Source of the DNA: Paracoccaceae bacterium
GTDB lineage: Bacteria > Pseudomonadota > Alphaproteobacteria > Rhodobacterales > Rhodobacteraceae
Direction of reading: 5' to 3'
Length of the DNA: 13,407 bases
Assembly (NCBI GenBank): GCA_013214715.1
Contig: JABSSB010000077.1
Coordinates: forward strand, 1 to 13,407
Numbering within the stretch: position 1 is the stretch's first letter; each line of letters starts with the position of its first letter. Positions 6,024 through 13,324 of this stretch are shown here, in pieces. The notes under the pieces are model-generated. The model saw only the letters and a program-made list of their open reading frames with translations, was not told the DNA's origin and made no database searches. Position numbers and translations under genes: made by a program.

Positions 6024-7829
6024 ATGGAGACCAAAGCCTTCCCAACATGGCCCGATGTGGCCAAGGACCTGATCGACACCGCCGCCGGGCGTGTGCCAGC
6101 CGATATGGTGATCACCGGTGGTATCTGGGTAAATGTACAAAGCCGCGAATGCCTGCCGGATCACGACATTTGCATTCGGCATGGGCGGATCGCCTGTATC
6201 CTGCCCAAGGCCGGGCCGCGGATCGGACCTGAAACACGGGTGATTGACGCGTCGGGACGTTACATGATCCCGGGCCTGTGCGATGGGCATATGCATGTTG
6301 AAAGCGGTATGCTCACCCCGGCGGAGTTTGCCCGCGCAGTGATCCCGCATGGCACCACGACCATGTTCACTGACCCGCATGAGATCGCGAATGTTCTTGG
6401 GCTGGAGGGTGTGCGGATGATGCATGACGAAGCCCTCATGCAGCCCGTCAACATTTTCACCCAAATGCCCTCTTGCGCGCCCTCTGCGCCGGGGCTCGAG
6501 ACGACAGGCGCGGAAATCACCCCCGAAGATGTCGCGGAGGCAATGGCCTGGCACGGCATCATAGGGCTGGGCGAGATGATGAATTTCCCCGGTGTGGCCC
6601 ATGCCGATCCAAAAATGCTGGCCGAAATTGCCGCGACCCAGCGCGCGGGCAAAACGGTTGGCGGGCATTATGCCTCCCCCGATCTGGGGCCGGATTTCCT
6701 GGCCTATGTGGCGGGCGGCCCCGCCGATGATCATGAAGGCACCTGCGAAGCCGATGCAATTGCGCGGGTCCGTCAGGGGATGCGGGCCATGCTGCGGCTG
6801 GGCTCCGCCTGGTATGATGTCGAAACCCAGATCACGGCGGTGACGGAAAAGGGGCTCGATCCACGGAACTTCATTCTGTGCACGGATGATTGCCATTCCG
6901 GCACTTTGGTCAATGACGGACATATGGACCGTGTGGTGCGCCATGCCATTTCCTGCGGGCTTGATCCGCTGATCGCCTTGCAGATGGCCACGGTCAACAC
7001 GGCCACGCATTTCGGTTTGGAGCGGGAATTGGGGTCCTTGTCGCCGGGACGGCGGGCCGATGTCATTCTGACATCGGATCTGACAAGCCTGCCGATCGAA
7101 ACGGTCATCGCGCGTGGCGAGGTTGTGGCCGAAGCTGGTCAGGTGCTGGTGGATTGCCCGCATTACGACTGGCCCGCTCATGCGCGCGGCACGGTGCATC
7201 TGGGGCATGCTCTCGCGGCGCAGGATTTTGAAATTACAGCGCCCGAAGGCGCAAATTCGGTCCATGCAAATGTGATAGGCGTCGTGGAAAATCAGGCCCC
7301 GACCAAGGCTCTCAAGGCCGATCTGCCGGTGCGCGACGGTTTGGTCGAAGGCGCGGGCGATGTGTGCCAAATCGCCTTGGTCGAACGGCATCGCGGCACC
7401 GGAGGCGTTACCAATGCTTTTGTGTCGGGCTTTGGTTATCAGGGCCGCGTTGCAATGGCCTCGACTGTGGCGCATGACAGTCACCACATGATCGTGGTGG
7501 GCACGGATCGAGAGCAGATGGCCCTTGCCGCCAACCGGTTGGGAGAGGTTGGGGGGGGTGTATGCCTGTATCGCGATGGCGTAGAGCTTGCCTTGGTCGA
7601 ATTGCCCATTGCCGGGCTGATGTCCGACCGCCCCGCGACCGAAGTGGCCGCCGCGGCCGAGACCCTGATGCAGGCGATGCTGGCCTGCGGCTGTTCGTTG
7701 AACAACGCCTATATGCAGCATTCGCTGCTTGCGCTCGTGGTCATCCCCGAGCTGCGCATTTCCGATCTTGGGCTGGTGGATGTCCGCAGCTTCGAGATGA
7801 TCCCGCTTTTTGAAACCGAGACCTCATGA
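6024..7829 (+). CDS. ade: Adenine deaminase
   Basis: Metal-dependent amidohydrolase converting adenine to hypoxanthine and ammonia in purine salvage. Length is 601 residues from ATG 6024, close to the E. coli enzyme. Metal and active-site motifs are all visible: PGLCDGHMHVES (His89, His91, Glu93), FTDPHEIANV (115-124), LGEMMNFPG (182-190), GGHYAS (His215), DDHEG (235-239) and ILCTDD (284-289). The C-terminal domain characteristic of Ade, with STVAHDSHHMIVVG and GEVGGGV, is complete. Starts at 5976 and 6009 are in frame; 6024 (METKAFPTWP) fits the N-terminus I recall for related proteins, but no start has a strong ribosome site. The stop overlaps the amn start (ATGA, 7826-7829), so the two are co-translated. 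A run of eight G lies inside the gene at 7551-7558, in frame. Confidence 0.95.
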   Translation: METKAFPTWPDVAKDLIDTAAGRVPADMVITGGIWVNVQSRECLPDHDICIRHGRIACILPKAGPRIGPETRVIDASGRYMIPGLCDGHMHVESGMLTPAEFARAVIPHGTTTMFTDPHEIANVLGLEGVRMMHDEALMQPVNIFTQMPSCAPSAPGLETTGAEITPEDVAEAMAWHGIIGLGEMMNFPGVAHADPKMLAEIAATQRAGKTVGGHYASPDLGPDFLAYVAGGPADDHEGTCEADAIARVRQGMRAMLRLGSAWYDVETQITAVTEKGLDPRNFILCTDDCHSGTLVNDGHMDRVVRHAISCGLDPLIALQMATVNTATHFGLERELGSLSPGRRADVILTSDLTSLPIETVIARGEVVAEAGQVLVDCPHYDWPAHARGTVHLGHALAAQDFEITAPEGANSVHANVIGVVENQAPTKALKADLPVRDGLVEGAGDVCQIALVERHRGTGGVTNAFVSGFGYQGRVAMASTVAHDSHHMIVVGTDREQMALAANRLGEVGGGVCLYRDGVELALVELPIAGLMSDRPATEVAAAAETLMQAMLACGCSLNNAYMQHSLLALVVIPELRISDLGLVDVRSFEMIPLFETETS

Positions 7830-9289
7830 TCCAGATCCGCATCCCTGACACGCCTAAAACCCAAAGCTTTACCGACGCGGCTGCTGCCGTTGCCCGTTTG
7901 GAAGAGCTTTACGACCAGGCCACGACTTTTCTGGCTCAAGGCTTTGCCGATGTGATGCGCAACGGCGCACCTCACGGGCGTCTGCGGGCGTTTTATCCCG
8001 AAATCCGCATCACAACCTCGACCTTCGCGCAGGTCGACAGCCGGTTGAGTTTTGGTCATGTGGCCGAGCCGGGTACCTATGCCACGACGATCACGCGCCC
8101 TGATCTGTTTCGGTATTACCTGACCGAACAAATCGGACTGCTGATCAAAAACCACAGCCAACCGGTGGAAATCGGCCCGTCTGATACCCCGATCCCGGTG
8201 CATTTCGCGGTGGCCGCACAGGGCGGCGTGACCGTCCCACAAGAAAGCGCGACGAGTTTTGTCCTGCGCGATATCTTTGATGTGCCGGACCTCGACAGCA
8301 CGCATGATGACATCGTCAACGGCACCTATAAGTCGGACGACGGCACCGGGGCGCTGGCCCTGTTCACCGCACAGCGGGTGGATTATTCGCTCGCCCGGCT
8401 CAGCCACTATACGGCGACGGACCCGGATCACTTCCAGAACCACGTTCTGTTCACCAACTACCAGTTCTATGTGTCCGAGTTTGAAGCCTATGCGCGCGAG
8501 GTTCTGGCTGATCCCAACAGCGGCTACACGTCATTCGTGTCGACCGGCAATGTCGAGATCACGGAGCCTGACGCGCCGCTGACACCGCCTTTGAAAATGC
8601 CGCAGATGCCGACATATCACCTGAAACGTGTCGACGGGTCCGGGATCACACTGGTGAATATCGGGGTGGGGCCGTCCAATGCGAAGACGGCAACGGACCA
8701 TATCGCGGTGCTGCGTCCGCATGCGTGGTTGATGGTGGGCCATTGCGCCGGCCTACGCAATACGCAGCAGTTGGGCGACTTTGTGCTGGCCCATGCCTAT
8801 CTGCGTGAAGATCACGTTCTGGATGATGACCTGCCGGTTTGGGTGCCGATCCCGGCGCTGGCGGAAATTCAGGTCGCGCTGGAAACGGCCGTGGCCGAGG
8901 TGACGGAACTGGAAGGTTATGACCTGAAACGCATCATGCGCACGGGCACGGTTGCCACGTTGGACAACCGCAATTGGGAACTGCGAGAAACCTCTGGTCC
9001 TGTGCAGCGGCTCAGTCAGTCGCGCGCCATCGGGCTGGATATGGAAAGTGCGACCATCGCCGCCAATGGCTATAGGTTCCGGGTGCCTTATGGCACGCTC
9101 CTGTGCATTTCCGACAAGCCGCTTCATGGCGAATTGAAACTGCCGGGCATGGCATCCGACTTCTACCAGACCCAGGTTTCTCGGCATTTGCAGATCGGAA
9201 TCCGAGCCTGCGAAACCCTGCGCACCATGCCGCTGGACCGCCTTCATAGCCGCAAATTGCGCAGTTTTGACGAGACAGCGTTTCTCTGA
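7826..9289 (+). CDS. amn: AMP nucleosidase
   Basis: Hydrolyses AMP to adenine and ribose 5-phosphate. Length 487 residues, nearly that of the E. coli enzyme. An N-terminal AMP-nucleosidase domain (about 1-175) is followed by the distinctive LSHYTATDPDHFQNHVLFTN (192-211) and a C-terminal phosphorylase-like domain beginning at VNIGVGPSNAKTATDHIA (277-294). GHCAGLR (305-311), GLDMESATIAANGY (403-416) and CISDKPLHGE (427-436) are the nucleoside-binding and catalytic segments of the family. It overlaps ade by 4 bases and follows it on the same strand, so the adenine it releases is the substrate of its operon partner. In E. coli Amn is regulated by ATP and phosphate; whether that holds here is not visible. 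Confidence 0.95.
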   Translation: MIQIRIPDTPKTQSFTDAAAAVARLEELYDQATTFLAQGFADVMRNGAPHGRLRAFYPEIRITTSTFAQVDSRLSFGHVAEPGTYATTITRPDLFRYYLTEQIGLLIKNHSQPVEIGPSDTPIPVHFAVAAQGGVTVPQESATSFVLRDIFDVPDLDSTHDDIVNGTYKSDDGTGALALFTAQRVDYSLARLSHYTATDPDHFQNHVLFTNYQFYVSEFEAYAREVLADPNSGYTSFVSTGNVEITEPDAPLTPPLKMPQMPTYHLKRVDGSGITLVNIGVGPSNAKTATDHIAVLRPHAWLMVGHCAGLRNTQQLGDFVLAHAYLREDHVLDDDLPVWVPIPALAEIQVALETAVAEVTELEGYDLKRIMRTGTVATLDNRNWELRETSGPVQRLSQSRAIGLDMESATIAANGYRFRVPYGTLLCISDKPLHGELKLPGMASDFYQTQVSRHLQIGIRACETLRTMPLDRLHSRKLRSFDETAFL

Positions 9290-9341
9290 AGCCGCAAATC
9301 GGCCACAAAAAGCGGTTTTTTCGCTGCTTACAGCACGCATT

Positions 9342-9361
9342 TGTTGTGTGGAGACACAACA
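9342..9361. repeat. Palindrome ahead of HU gene
   Basis: A perfect inverted repeat TGTTGTGT-GGAG-ACACAACA with an 8-bp stem and 4-base loop, 59 bases before the HU start codon. It could be an operator or a leader hairpin in the mRNA; it lacks a T run, so it is not a standard terminator for amn. Confidence 0.6.
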
Positions 9362-9420
9362 TGGCGTTAGTGTTTCGCAACGAGGCCCAGATATTCGGGC
9401 AGCCCTAGGAGATAAAAAGA

Positions 9421-9708
9421 ATGTCGAAACCGATGACCAAGACCCAACTGGTTGCCGCCCTGGCCGAGGAGATGGGCAGCGATAAGAAGTCCGCTGCTGC
9501 GGCATTGGACGCGATCTGTGGCCTGATCACCCGTGAAGTGGCTGGCGGTGGCGCAGTGACCCTGCCCGGCGTTGGCAAGATCTACTGCCGCGAACGCCCC
9601 GAGCGTATGGTGCGCAATCCCTCGACTGGGGAGCAGTTCAAGAAAGAAGCCGATAAAGTGGTCAAGATGACCATCGCCAAGGCTCTCAAGGACAGCGTGA
9701 ACGCCTGA
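9421..9708 (+). CDS. HU family DNA-binding protein
   Basis: Nucleoid protein of 95 residues that binds and bends DNA as a dimer. The helical N-terminal half (MTKTQLVAALAEEMGSDKKSA) is followed by the hinge VTLPGVGKIYCRERPERM, and the DNA-binding arm carries MVRNPSTGEQF, the RNP-x-TG motif with the intercalating Pro. The end, KVVKMTIAKALKDSVN, is typical. One cysteine (in KIYCRE) is present. The start is supported by AGGAG at 9407-9411, nine bases before ATG. Its 131-bp leader contains a perfect palindrome and its own terminator follows, so it is likely monocistronic. It fits the single-chain HU form of Rhodobacterales better than IHF alpha or beta. Confidence 0.93.
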   Translation: MSKPMTKTQLVAALAEEMGSDKKSAAAALDAICGLITREVAGGGAVTLPGVGKIYCRERPERMVRNPSTGEQFKKEADKVVKMTIAKALKDSVNA

Positions 9709-9730
9709 TCCTTCGCGATTGCGATGCGAG

Positions 9731-9764
9731 GGGCTGTCGGGTCACCGGCAGCCCTTTTCATTTT
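9731..9764 (+). terminator. Rho-independent terminator of HU gene
   Basis: Stem GGGCTGTCGG (9731-9740) with CCGGCAGCCC (9745-9754), 10 bp including one G-U pair, loop GTCA, then TTTTCATTTT. It lies 23 bases after the HU stop. Confidence 0.9.
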
Positions 9765-9766
9765 GT

Positions 9767-10330
9767 GATTATCGGCGAGGATCCACGCCGCAACCTGCCA
9801 CAGTCTGGCCGCGACGTCCCCGACGGCCAAGTCGCGCAAGTCATGCAGGTAACGGATCGCCATATTTCCGGCCCCCTGACATTCCGGGATCACAAACAGA
9901 GGCGCGTCCTCTGTCACGGCTTGGGCCGCATCCTGTGGCAATTGCTCGATCCGGGTTGCGAGGGTTCGCATCTCGGCATTTGCAAAAAGCAGTGTCGCTG
10001 GTGACGAGAGCCTCGAAGACCTGTGTTTCCACCATCGCAAGCCCGGTCTGGGGCATCGGCTCGGCTTCGAAATAGGGCAGAATGGCGGTCTGAAGTAAGA
10101 TCGCCAACCTCAGGTCGCGGTTGCGTCGATCGCATCCGTCGGCAAGGTGCAGGCAGAAAAAGAGAATTATATGCGTGGCTCACGCCGGCTGCGTTGCCCA
10201 TACCTTGATGATCAGGATGTCTGGCCAGCAAACTTACGATCTCTTCAAGCCGAAGACTGATGACGGAAAGAACCCATACGCGGGCAGGAGAAGAGCTTGG
10301 TTCGTTCAGGTATGTCGCGGCCCCGGTTTC
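9767..10330 (-). pseudogene. Frameshifted gene remnant, family not recognised
   Basis: No intact frame, but coding-like sequence continues across three frames on the minus strand. From about 10330 one frame gives SVISLRLEEIVSLLARHPDH; another, open from 10179, gives ILLQTAILPYFEAEPMPQTG and MVETQVFEALVTSDTAF. At a T5 run (9984-9988) the sense passes to a third frame: ANAEMRTLATRIEQLP, then APLFVIPECQGAGNMAIRYL and VAARLWQVAAWILAD. Removing one T at that run joins the last two smoothly. Codon use in these pieces fits the host. The final frame has no stop before the HU terminator and runs on antisense into HU, so the natural 3' end is lost. I could not name the family. Confidence 0.4.
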
Positions 10331-10448
10331 AAAGTGACGCCTTTCGCAGCCGGGACAGGCCAGGCGCGTTAAGGACGCGTCACGGTTTTTAAAGTTCGAT
10401 GCGGGCGTGAAGTGCTTGCCTTGGTGAGATACACGTGTGTGGGTGACG
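10331..10448. other. Gap without recognisable content
   Basis: I see no coding frame, dyad or promoter I can support here. It separates remnants on opposite strands. Confidence 0.4.
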
Positions 10449-10841
10449 GTGGTTGCCAAACGAATATTGGTTTGCGGTAAGACGTGGTCGAACGGTGACA
10501 AGACCGCTGTGGGCAAGCTCACAGATGAAGAGCTGTCTTTTGTCGAATAAGAGCGTGCGATCTTGCAGCTTCTGTTCGACGATGATCTGGTCAGCATGGA
10601 ACTGGCGGATCGGGTCAGGTCCAAGGGGGGTGCGTTTGACAGCAGCAGGGCGGCGTCTGACAGAGTTGGTGCTTCGCGAACTTCGCGACCTGCCGCGCGG
10701 CAATGTGCCCCTGTCAGATCCGCTCAGATCCATGCCGATCGAGGAATATCCGATCCTCGTAATGAGCCGAGCATCCCTTTGGCCTTGCGCCGGGCCACGC
10801 CCTGCGACAGGGTCGCGCTGGGCAAGGGCGAGGGGATGTAG
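10449..10841 (+). pseudogene. Frameshifted remnant upstream of EamA gene
   Basis: The frame from 10449 reads VVAKRILVCGKTWSNGDKTA and KLTDEELSFVE, then a TAA at 10548-10550, then continues in frame as ERAILQLLFDDDLVSMELADRV. At a G6 run (10625-10630) the plausible continuation moves to another frame: GVRLTAAGRRLTELVLRELR. LTDEE ... ILQLL ... ELADRV ... RLTAAGR is reminiscent of MarR-type winged helix proteins (helix 2 and wing) with the recognition helix missing, but this is weak. The original frame closes with TAG at 10839-10841, touching the ATG of the EamA gene. Confidence 0.35.
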
Positions 10842-11711
10842 ATGGACAGGACAGCCTTGGCGATGGGCGTGGCTTTCGCGCTTATGTGGTCCTCGGCCTT
10901 CACCTCGGCGCGGATCATCGTGGCGGATGCCTCTCCGATCTATTCACTGGCGTTGCGATTTCTGATTTCGGGTCTGATCGGCGTCGCGATTGCCCGCGTG
11001 ATGGGCCAGCATTGGCGCCTGACCCGCGAACAATGGCGCGCCACATTCATTTTCGGCATTTGCCAGAATGCGCTTTATCTGGGTTTGAATTTCGTGGCGA
11101 TGCAGACCGTGGAAGCGTCGCTGGCCGCGATCATCGCCTCGACCATGCCGTTGATCGTCGCGCTGGCGAGTTGGCTGTTTTTGGGGGATAAATTGCCCGC
11201 GCTGGGTGTGGCCGGGTTGGCTGTTGGTATAGCGGGCGTGGTTTTGATCATGGGCAGCCGTCTTGGGGCTGGGGCTGATCTTTATGGGATCGTGCTGTGT
11301 ATCATCGGTGCCTTGGCGCTGAGCCTTGCGACGCTGGCGTTGCGCGGCGCGACCTCGGGCGGGAATTACATGATGATCGTGGGGTTGCAGATGTTGGTCG
11401 GCTCTGCCGCTTTGTTCATCGTGGCGCCTTTTGTCGAAACGTTCCGGGTAGAGCCGTCATGGCCGCTATTGGCGGCGTTCACCTATACAACATTGGTGCC
11501 GGGGCTGTTGGCGACATGGGTCTGGGTCAGCCTGATCAACCGGATCGGCGCCATTCGGGCAGCGACGTTCCACTTCCTCAACCCAGTGTTCGGGGTGGCG
11601 ATTGCAGCTGTCTTGCTGGCTGAGCCGCTGAGTTGGCTCGATGGGGTGGGTGTCGTGATCGTGACGCTGGGCATTCTGGCCGTGCAAAAGTCGCGACAGG
11701 CGGCTGCTTAA
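10842..11711 (+). CDS. EamA / DMT-family transporter
   Basis: Inner-membrane drug/metabolite transporter of 289 residues with ten hydrophobic segments in two EamA repeats. The first repeat opens with GVAFALMWSSAFTSARI, the usual EamA start, and closes with PLIVALASWLFLGDKLPALG; the second ends FHFLNPVFGVAIAAVLLAEPLS, matching the conserved end of the second repeat. Substrate cannot be told; relatives export amino acids and other metabolites. AGGGG at 10831-10835 lies six bases before ATG 10842. The stop overlaps that of the convergent peroxidase gene by 4 bases (TTAA), leaving no room for a terminator between them. Confidence 0.9.
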   Translation: MDRTALAMGVAFALMWSSAFTSARIIVADASPIYSLALRFLISGLIGVAIARVMGQHWRLTREQWRATFIFGICQNALYLGLNFVAMQTVEASLAAIIASTMPLIVALASWLFLGDKLPALGVAGLAVGIAGVVLIMGSRLGAGADLYGIVLCIIGALALSLATLALRGATSGGNYMMIVGLQMLVGSAALFIVAPFVETFRVEPSWPLLAAFTYTTLVPGLLATWVWVSLINRIGAIRAATFHFLNPVFGVAIAAVLLAEPLSWLDGVGVVIVTLGILAVQKSRQAAA

Positions 11712-12229
11712 TTCAACAAGGCCTCGATTTCGCGGGTGATTGTGCCGGACATCGGTTTGGCGGCTGATCCCCAGCTTTTGACCACGTCGCCTTCAGGCGA
11801 GATCAGCACCTTATTGAAGTTCCAGCGCGGCTCGAACCCGGTTTCGGCCCGAACCTCGGTGAAAAACGGATGAGCAGAGCGTCCTTTTACGGAGGTGATA
11901 TCCGTCATCGGCAGATCGAGCGCAAAGTTGAGTTCGCAGAACTCTTTGACAGCGGCGGCGTCTTCAAGCTCCTGATTGAAGTCATCAGACGGCACGGCCA
12001 GCACGATCAGACCGCGGTCGCGATAGGTGTCATAGAGAGTTTGCAGCCCATTATACTGTCCCGTGAACCCGCATTGCGATGCCGTATTCACGACCAGAAC
12101 TGGCTGCCCGCGCCAGTCTTTCAGGTCGATCTCTCCACCGTCGATCGATGCGAAGACGCCACTCACCGGAGAGGCCAAGGTCACAGATGCCGAAATCAGA
12201 CAGGCCAGACAGGCCAAAACAATGCGCAT
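11708..12229 (-). CDS. Glutathione peroxidase family protein, exported
   Basis: Thiol peroxidase of 173 residues reducing hydrogen or organic peroxides. The N-terminus MRIVLACLACLISASVTLA is a signal peptide, so action in the periplasm is likely. The catalytic tetrad is complete: Cys53 in VVNTASQCGFTGQY (Cys in place of selenocysteine), Gln86 in VPSDDFNQE, and Trp136-Asn137 in EPRWNFNKVLISPEG. Cys98 in EFCELNF sits where thioredoxin-dependent members carry the resolving cysteine, so thioredoxin-like rather than glutathione reduction is plausible. AGGAGG at 12242-12237 on the minus strand, seven bases before the ATG, fixes the start. It is divergent from msrB-msrA, which supports a shared oxidative-stress role. 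Confidence 0.92.
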   Translation of the reverse strand: MRIVLACLACLISASVTLASPVSGVFASIDGGEIDLKDWRGQPVLVVNTASQCGFTGQYNGLQTLYDTYRDRGLIVLAVPSDDFNQELEDAAAVKEFCELNFALDLPMTDITSVKGRSAHPFFTEVRAETGFEPRWNFNKVLISPEGDVVKSWGSAAKPMSGTITREIEALLN

Positions 12230-12368
12230 GATGATGCCTCCTACCGTTTCGGTATACGCGGAAAGAGCGATGTCAGATCACACAGCCGCGTGCCTGACCT
12301 GCAACAAAGCTTTGATTGCATCGGATGCGCCCCATCTTACAGTCAAACCCATGGCAGACGGAGGACGC
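12230..12368. promoter_or_regulatory. Divergent promoter region, peroxidase / msrBA
   Basis: A 139-bp gap must hold promoters for both directions. For the peroxidase, CTGACA (12276-12271, minus) resembles a -35 and TATACC (12256-12251, minus) a -10, but the 14-base spacing is short. No OxyR-like or SoxR-like dyad is obvious. The plus frame is open across the gap (from 12063), but residues before 12369 do not resemble MsrB. Confidence 0.35.
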
Positions 12369-12815
12369 ATGGCCACGTATTTCAAAGATCCCGACGCGAT
12401 TGCACGCCTGTCGGAAGAAGAATTCTATGTCACGCAAAATAGCGGGACCGAACGTCCGGGCACCGGCAAACTGCTTTATAACAAAGAGCCGGGCATCTAT
12501 GTCGATATCGTCTCTGGAGAGCCGCTATTTGCATCGTCGGACAAGTACGAATCCGGCTGCGGCTGGCCCAGCTTTACCAAGCCTATCGTGCACGCCAATG
12601 TTGTTGAACTGGACGATCGCAGCCTTGGCATGATGCGGACCGAAGTTCGGTCGCAGCATGGCGACAGCCATCTGGGTCATGTTTTTCCCGACGGACCGCG
12701 GGATCGCGGCGGTTTGCGCTATTGCATCAACTCTGCCAGCCTGCGTTTTGTGCATCGTGACGACATGGCAGCAGAAGGCTATGGAGAGTATTTGGACCAA
12801 GTGGAGGATATCTGA
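12369..12815 (+). CDS. msrB: Peptide-methionine (R)-S-oxide reductase MsrB
   Basis: Reduces the R epimer of methionine sulfoxide in proteins. The protein is 148 residues from ATG 12369, preceded by GGAGGA at 12360-12365; an in-frame ATG at 12351 and longer starts exist but add non-family residues. The catalytic Cys119 lies in GLRYCINSASLRF, and Cys64 in SGCGWPSF is the probable resolving cysteine. YVTQNSGTERPGTG and HLGHVFPDGP are family signatures. The two CxxC pairs that bind zinc in E. coli MsrB are absent: VDIVSGEPLF and RSQHGDSHLG stand in their places, so this is the zinc-free form. No signal peptide: cytoplasmic. Its TGA overlaps the msrA ATG by one base. Confidence 0.95.
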   Translation: MATYFKDPDAIARLSEEEFYVTQNSGTERPGTGKLLYNKEPGIYVDIVSGEPLFASSDKYESGCGWPSFTKPIVHANVVELDDRSLGMMRTEVRSQHGDSHLGHVFPDGPRDRGGLRYCINSASLRFVHRDDMAAEGYGEYLDQVEDI

Positions 12816-13324
12816 TGGCACATGATCGCGCTGTTCTGGCGGGGGGGTGTTTCTGGGGCATGCAGGATCTGATCCGCAAGATGGATGGGGTTGTGTCGAC
12901 GCGGGTCGGTTATACGGGCGGCGACGTGCCTAATGCGACCTATCGCAACCATGGCACCCATGCCGAAGGGATCGAGGTGATCTATGACCCGGCGGTTCTG
13001 AGCTATCGGCAATTGCTGGAGTTCTTCTTTCAGATCCATGACCCGACGACGCTGAACCGACAGGGCAATGACATCGGGCTGAGCTATCGGTCGGCGATCT
13101 ATTATGTCGATGCGGATCAGAAAGCGGTGGCGGAAGACACCATTGCAGATGTGAATGCTGCGGGCATCTGGCCAGGTCGGGTTGTGACCGAGCTGGAACC
13201 GGTTGGCGATTTCTGGGAGGCTGAGCCAGAGCATCAGGATTATCTGGAACGCATCCCCAACGGTTATACCTGCCACTTCCCGCGCCCCGATTGGGTTTTG
13301 CCGAAACGCGACGCGGCGGAATAA
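12815..13324 (+). CDS. msrA: Peptide-methionine (S)-S-oxide reductase MsrA
   Basis: Reduces the S epimer of methionine sulfoxide, complementing MsrB. Length 169 residues. The signature GGCFWG holds the catalytic Cys12; VGYTGGDVPNATYRNHGTHAEGIEV (split here: VGYTGG at 31-36, HAEGIEV at 49-55) and QGNDIGLSYRSAIYY are conserved. A second cysteine, Cys153 in YTCHFPRP, may resolve the sulfenic acid. GGAGGA at 12803-12808, inside the end of msrB, lies six bases before the ATG, which shares its A with the msrB stop (TGATG), so translation is coupled. A run of seven G (12841-12847) lies immediately before the codon for the catalytic cysteine. No terminator is evident in the 83 bases that remain. Confidence 0.95.
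   Translation: MAHDRAVLAGGCFWGMQDLIRKMDGVVSTRVGYTGGDVPNATYRNHGTHAEGIEVIYDPAVLSYRQLLEFFFQIHDPTTLNRQGNDIGLSYRSAIYYVDADQKAVAEDTIADVNAAGIWPGRVVTELEPVGDFWEAEPEHQDYLERIPNGYTCHFPRPDWVLPKRDAAE

Noticed and set aside
5949..7721. 590-residue minus-strand frame across ade
   Set aside because: Antisense shadow of a highly conserved enzyme gene in high-GC DNA; rich in His, Gln and Arg with no motif.
9291..9325. Terminator after amn
   Set aside because: The candidates are a 4-bp stem GCCG/CGGC well ahead of a T6 run, and AGCG/CGCT with the T run in the loop. Neither is convincing.
12063..12368. Longer MsrB start
   Set aside because: The frame is open, but these residues are antisense to the peroxidase gene or lie in the promoter gap and do not match MsrB; ATG 12369 has a ribosome site.
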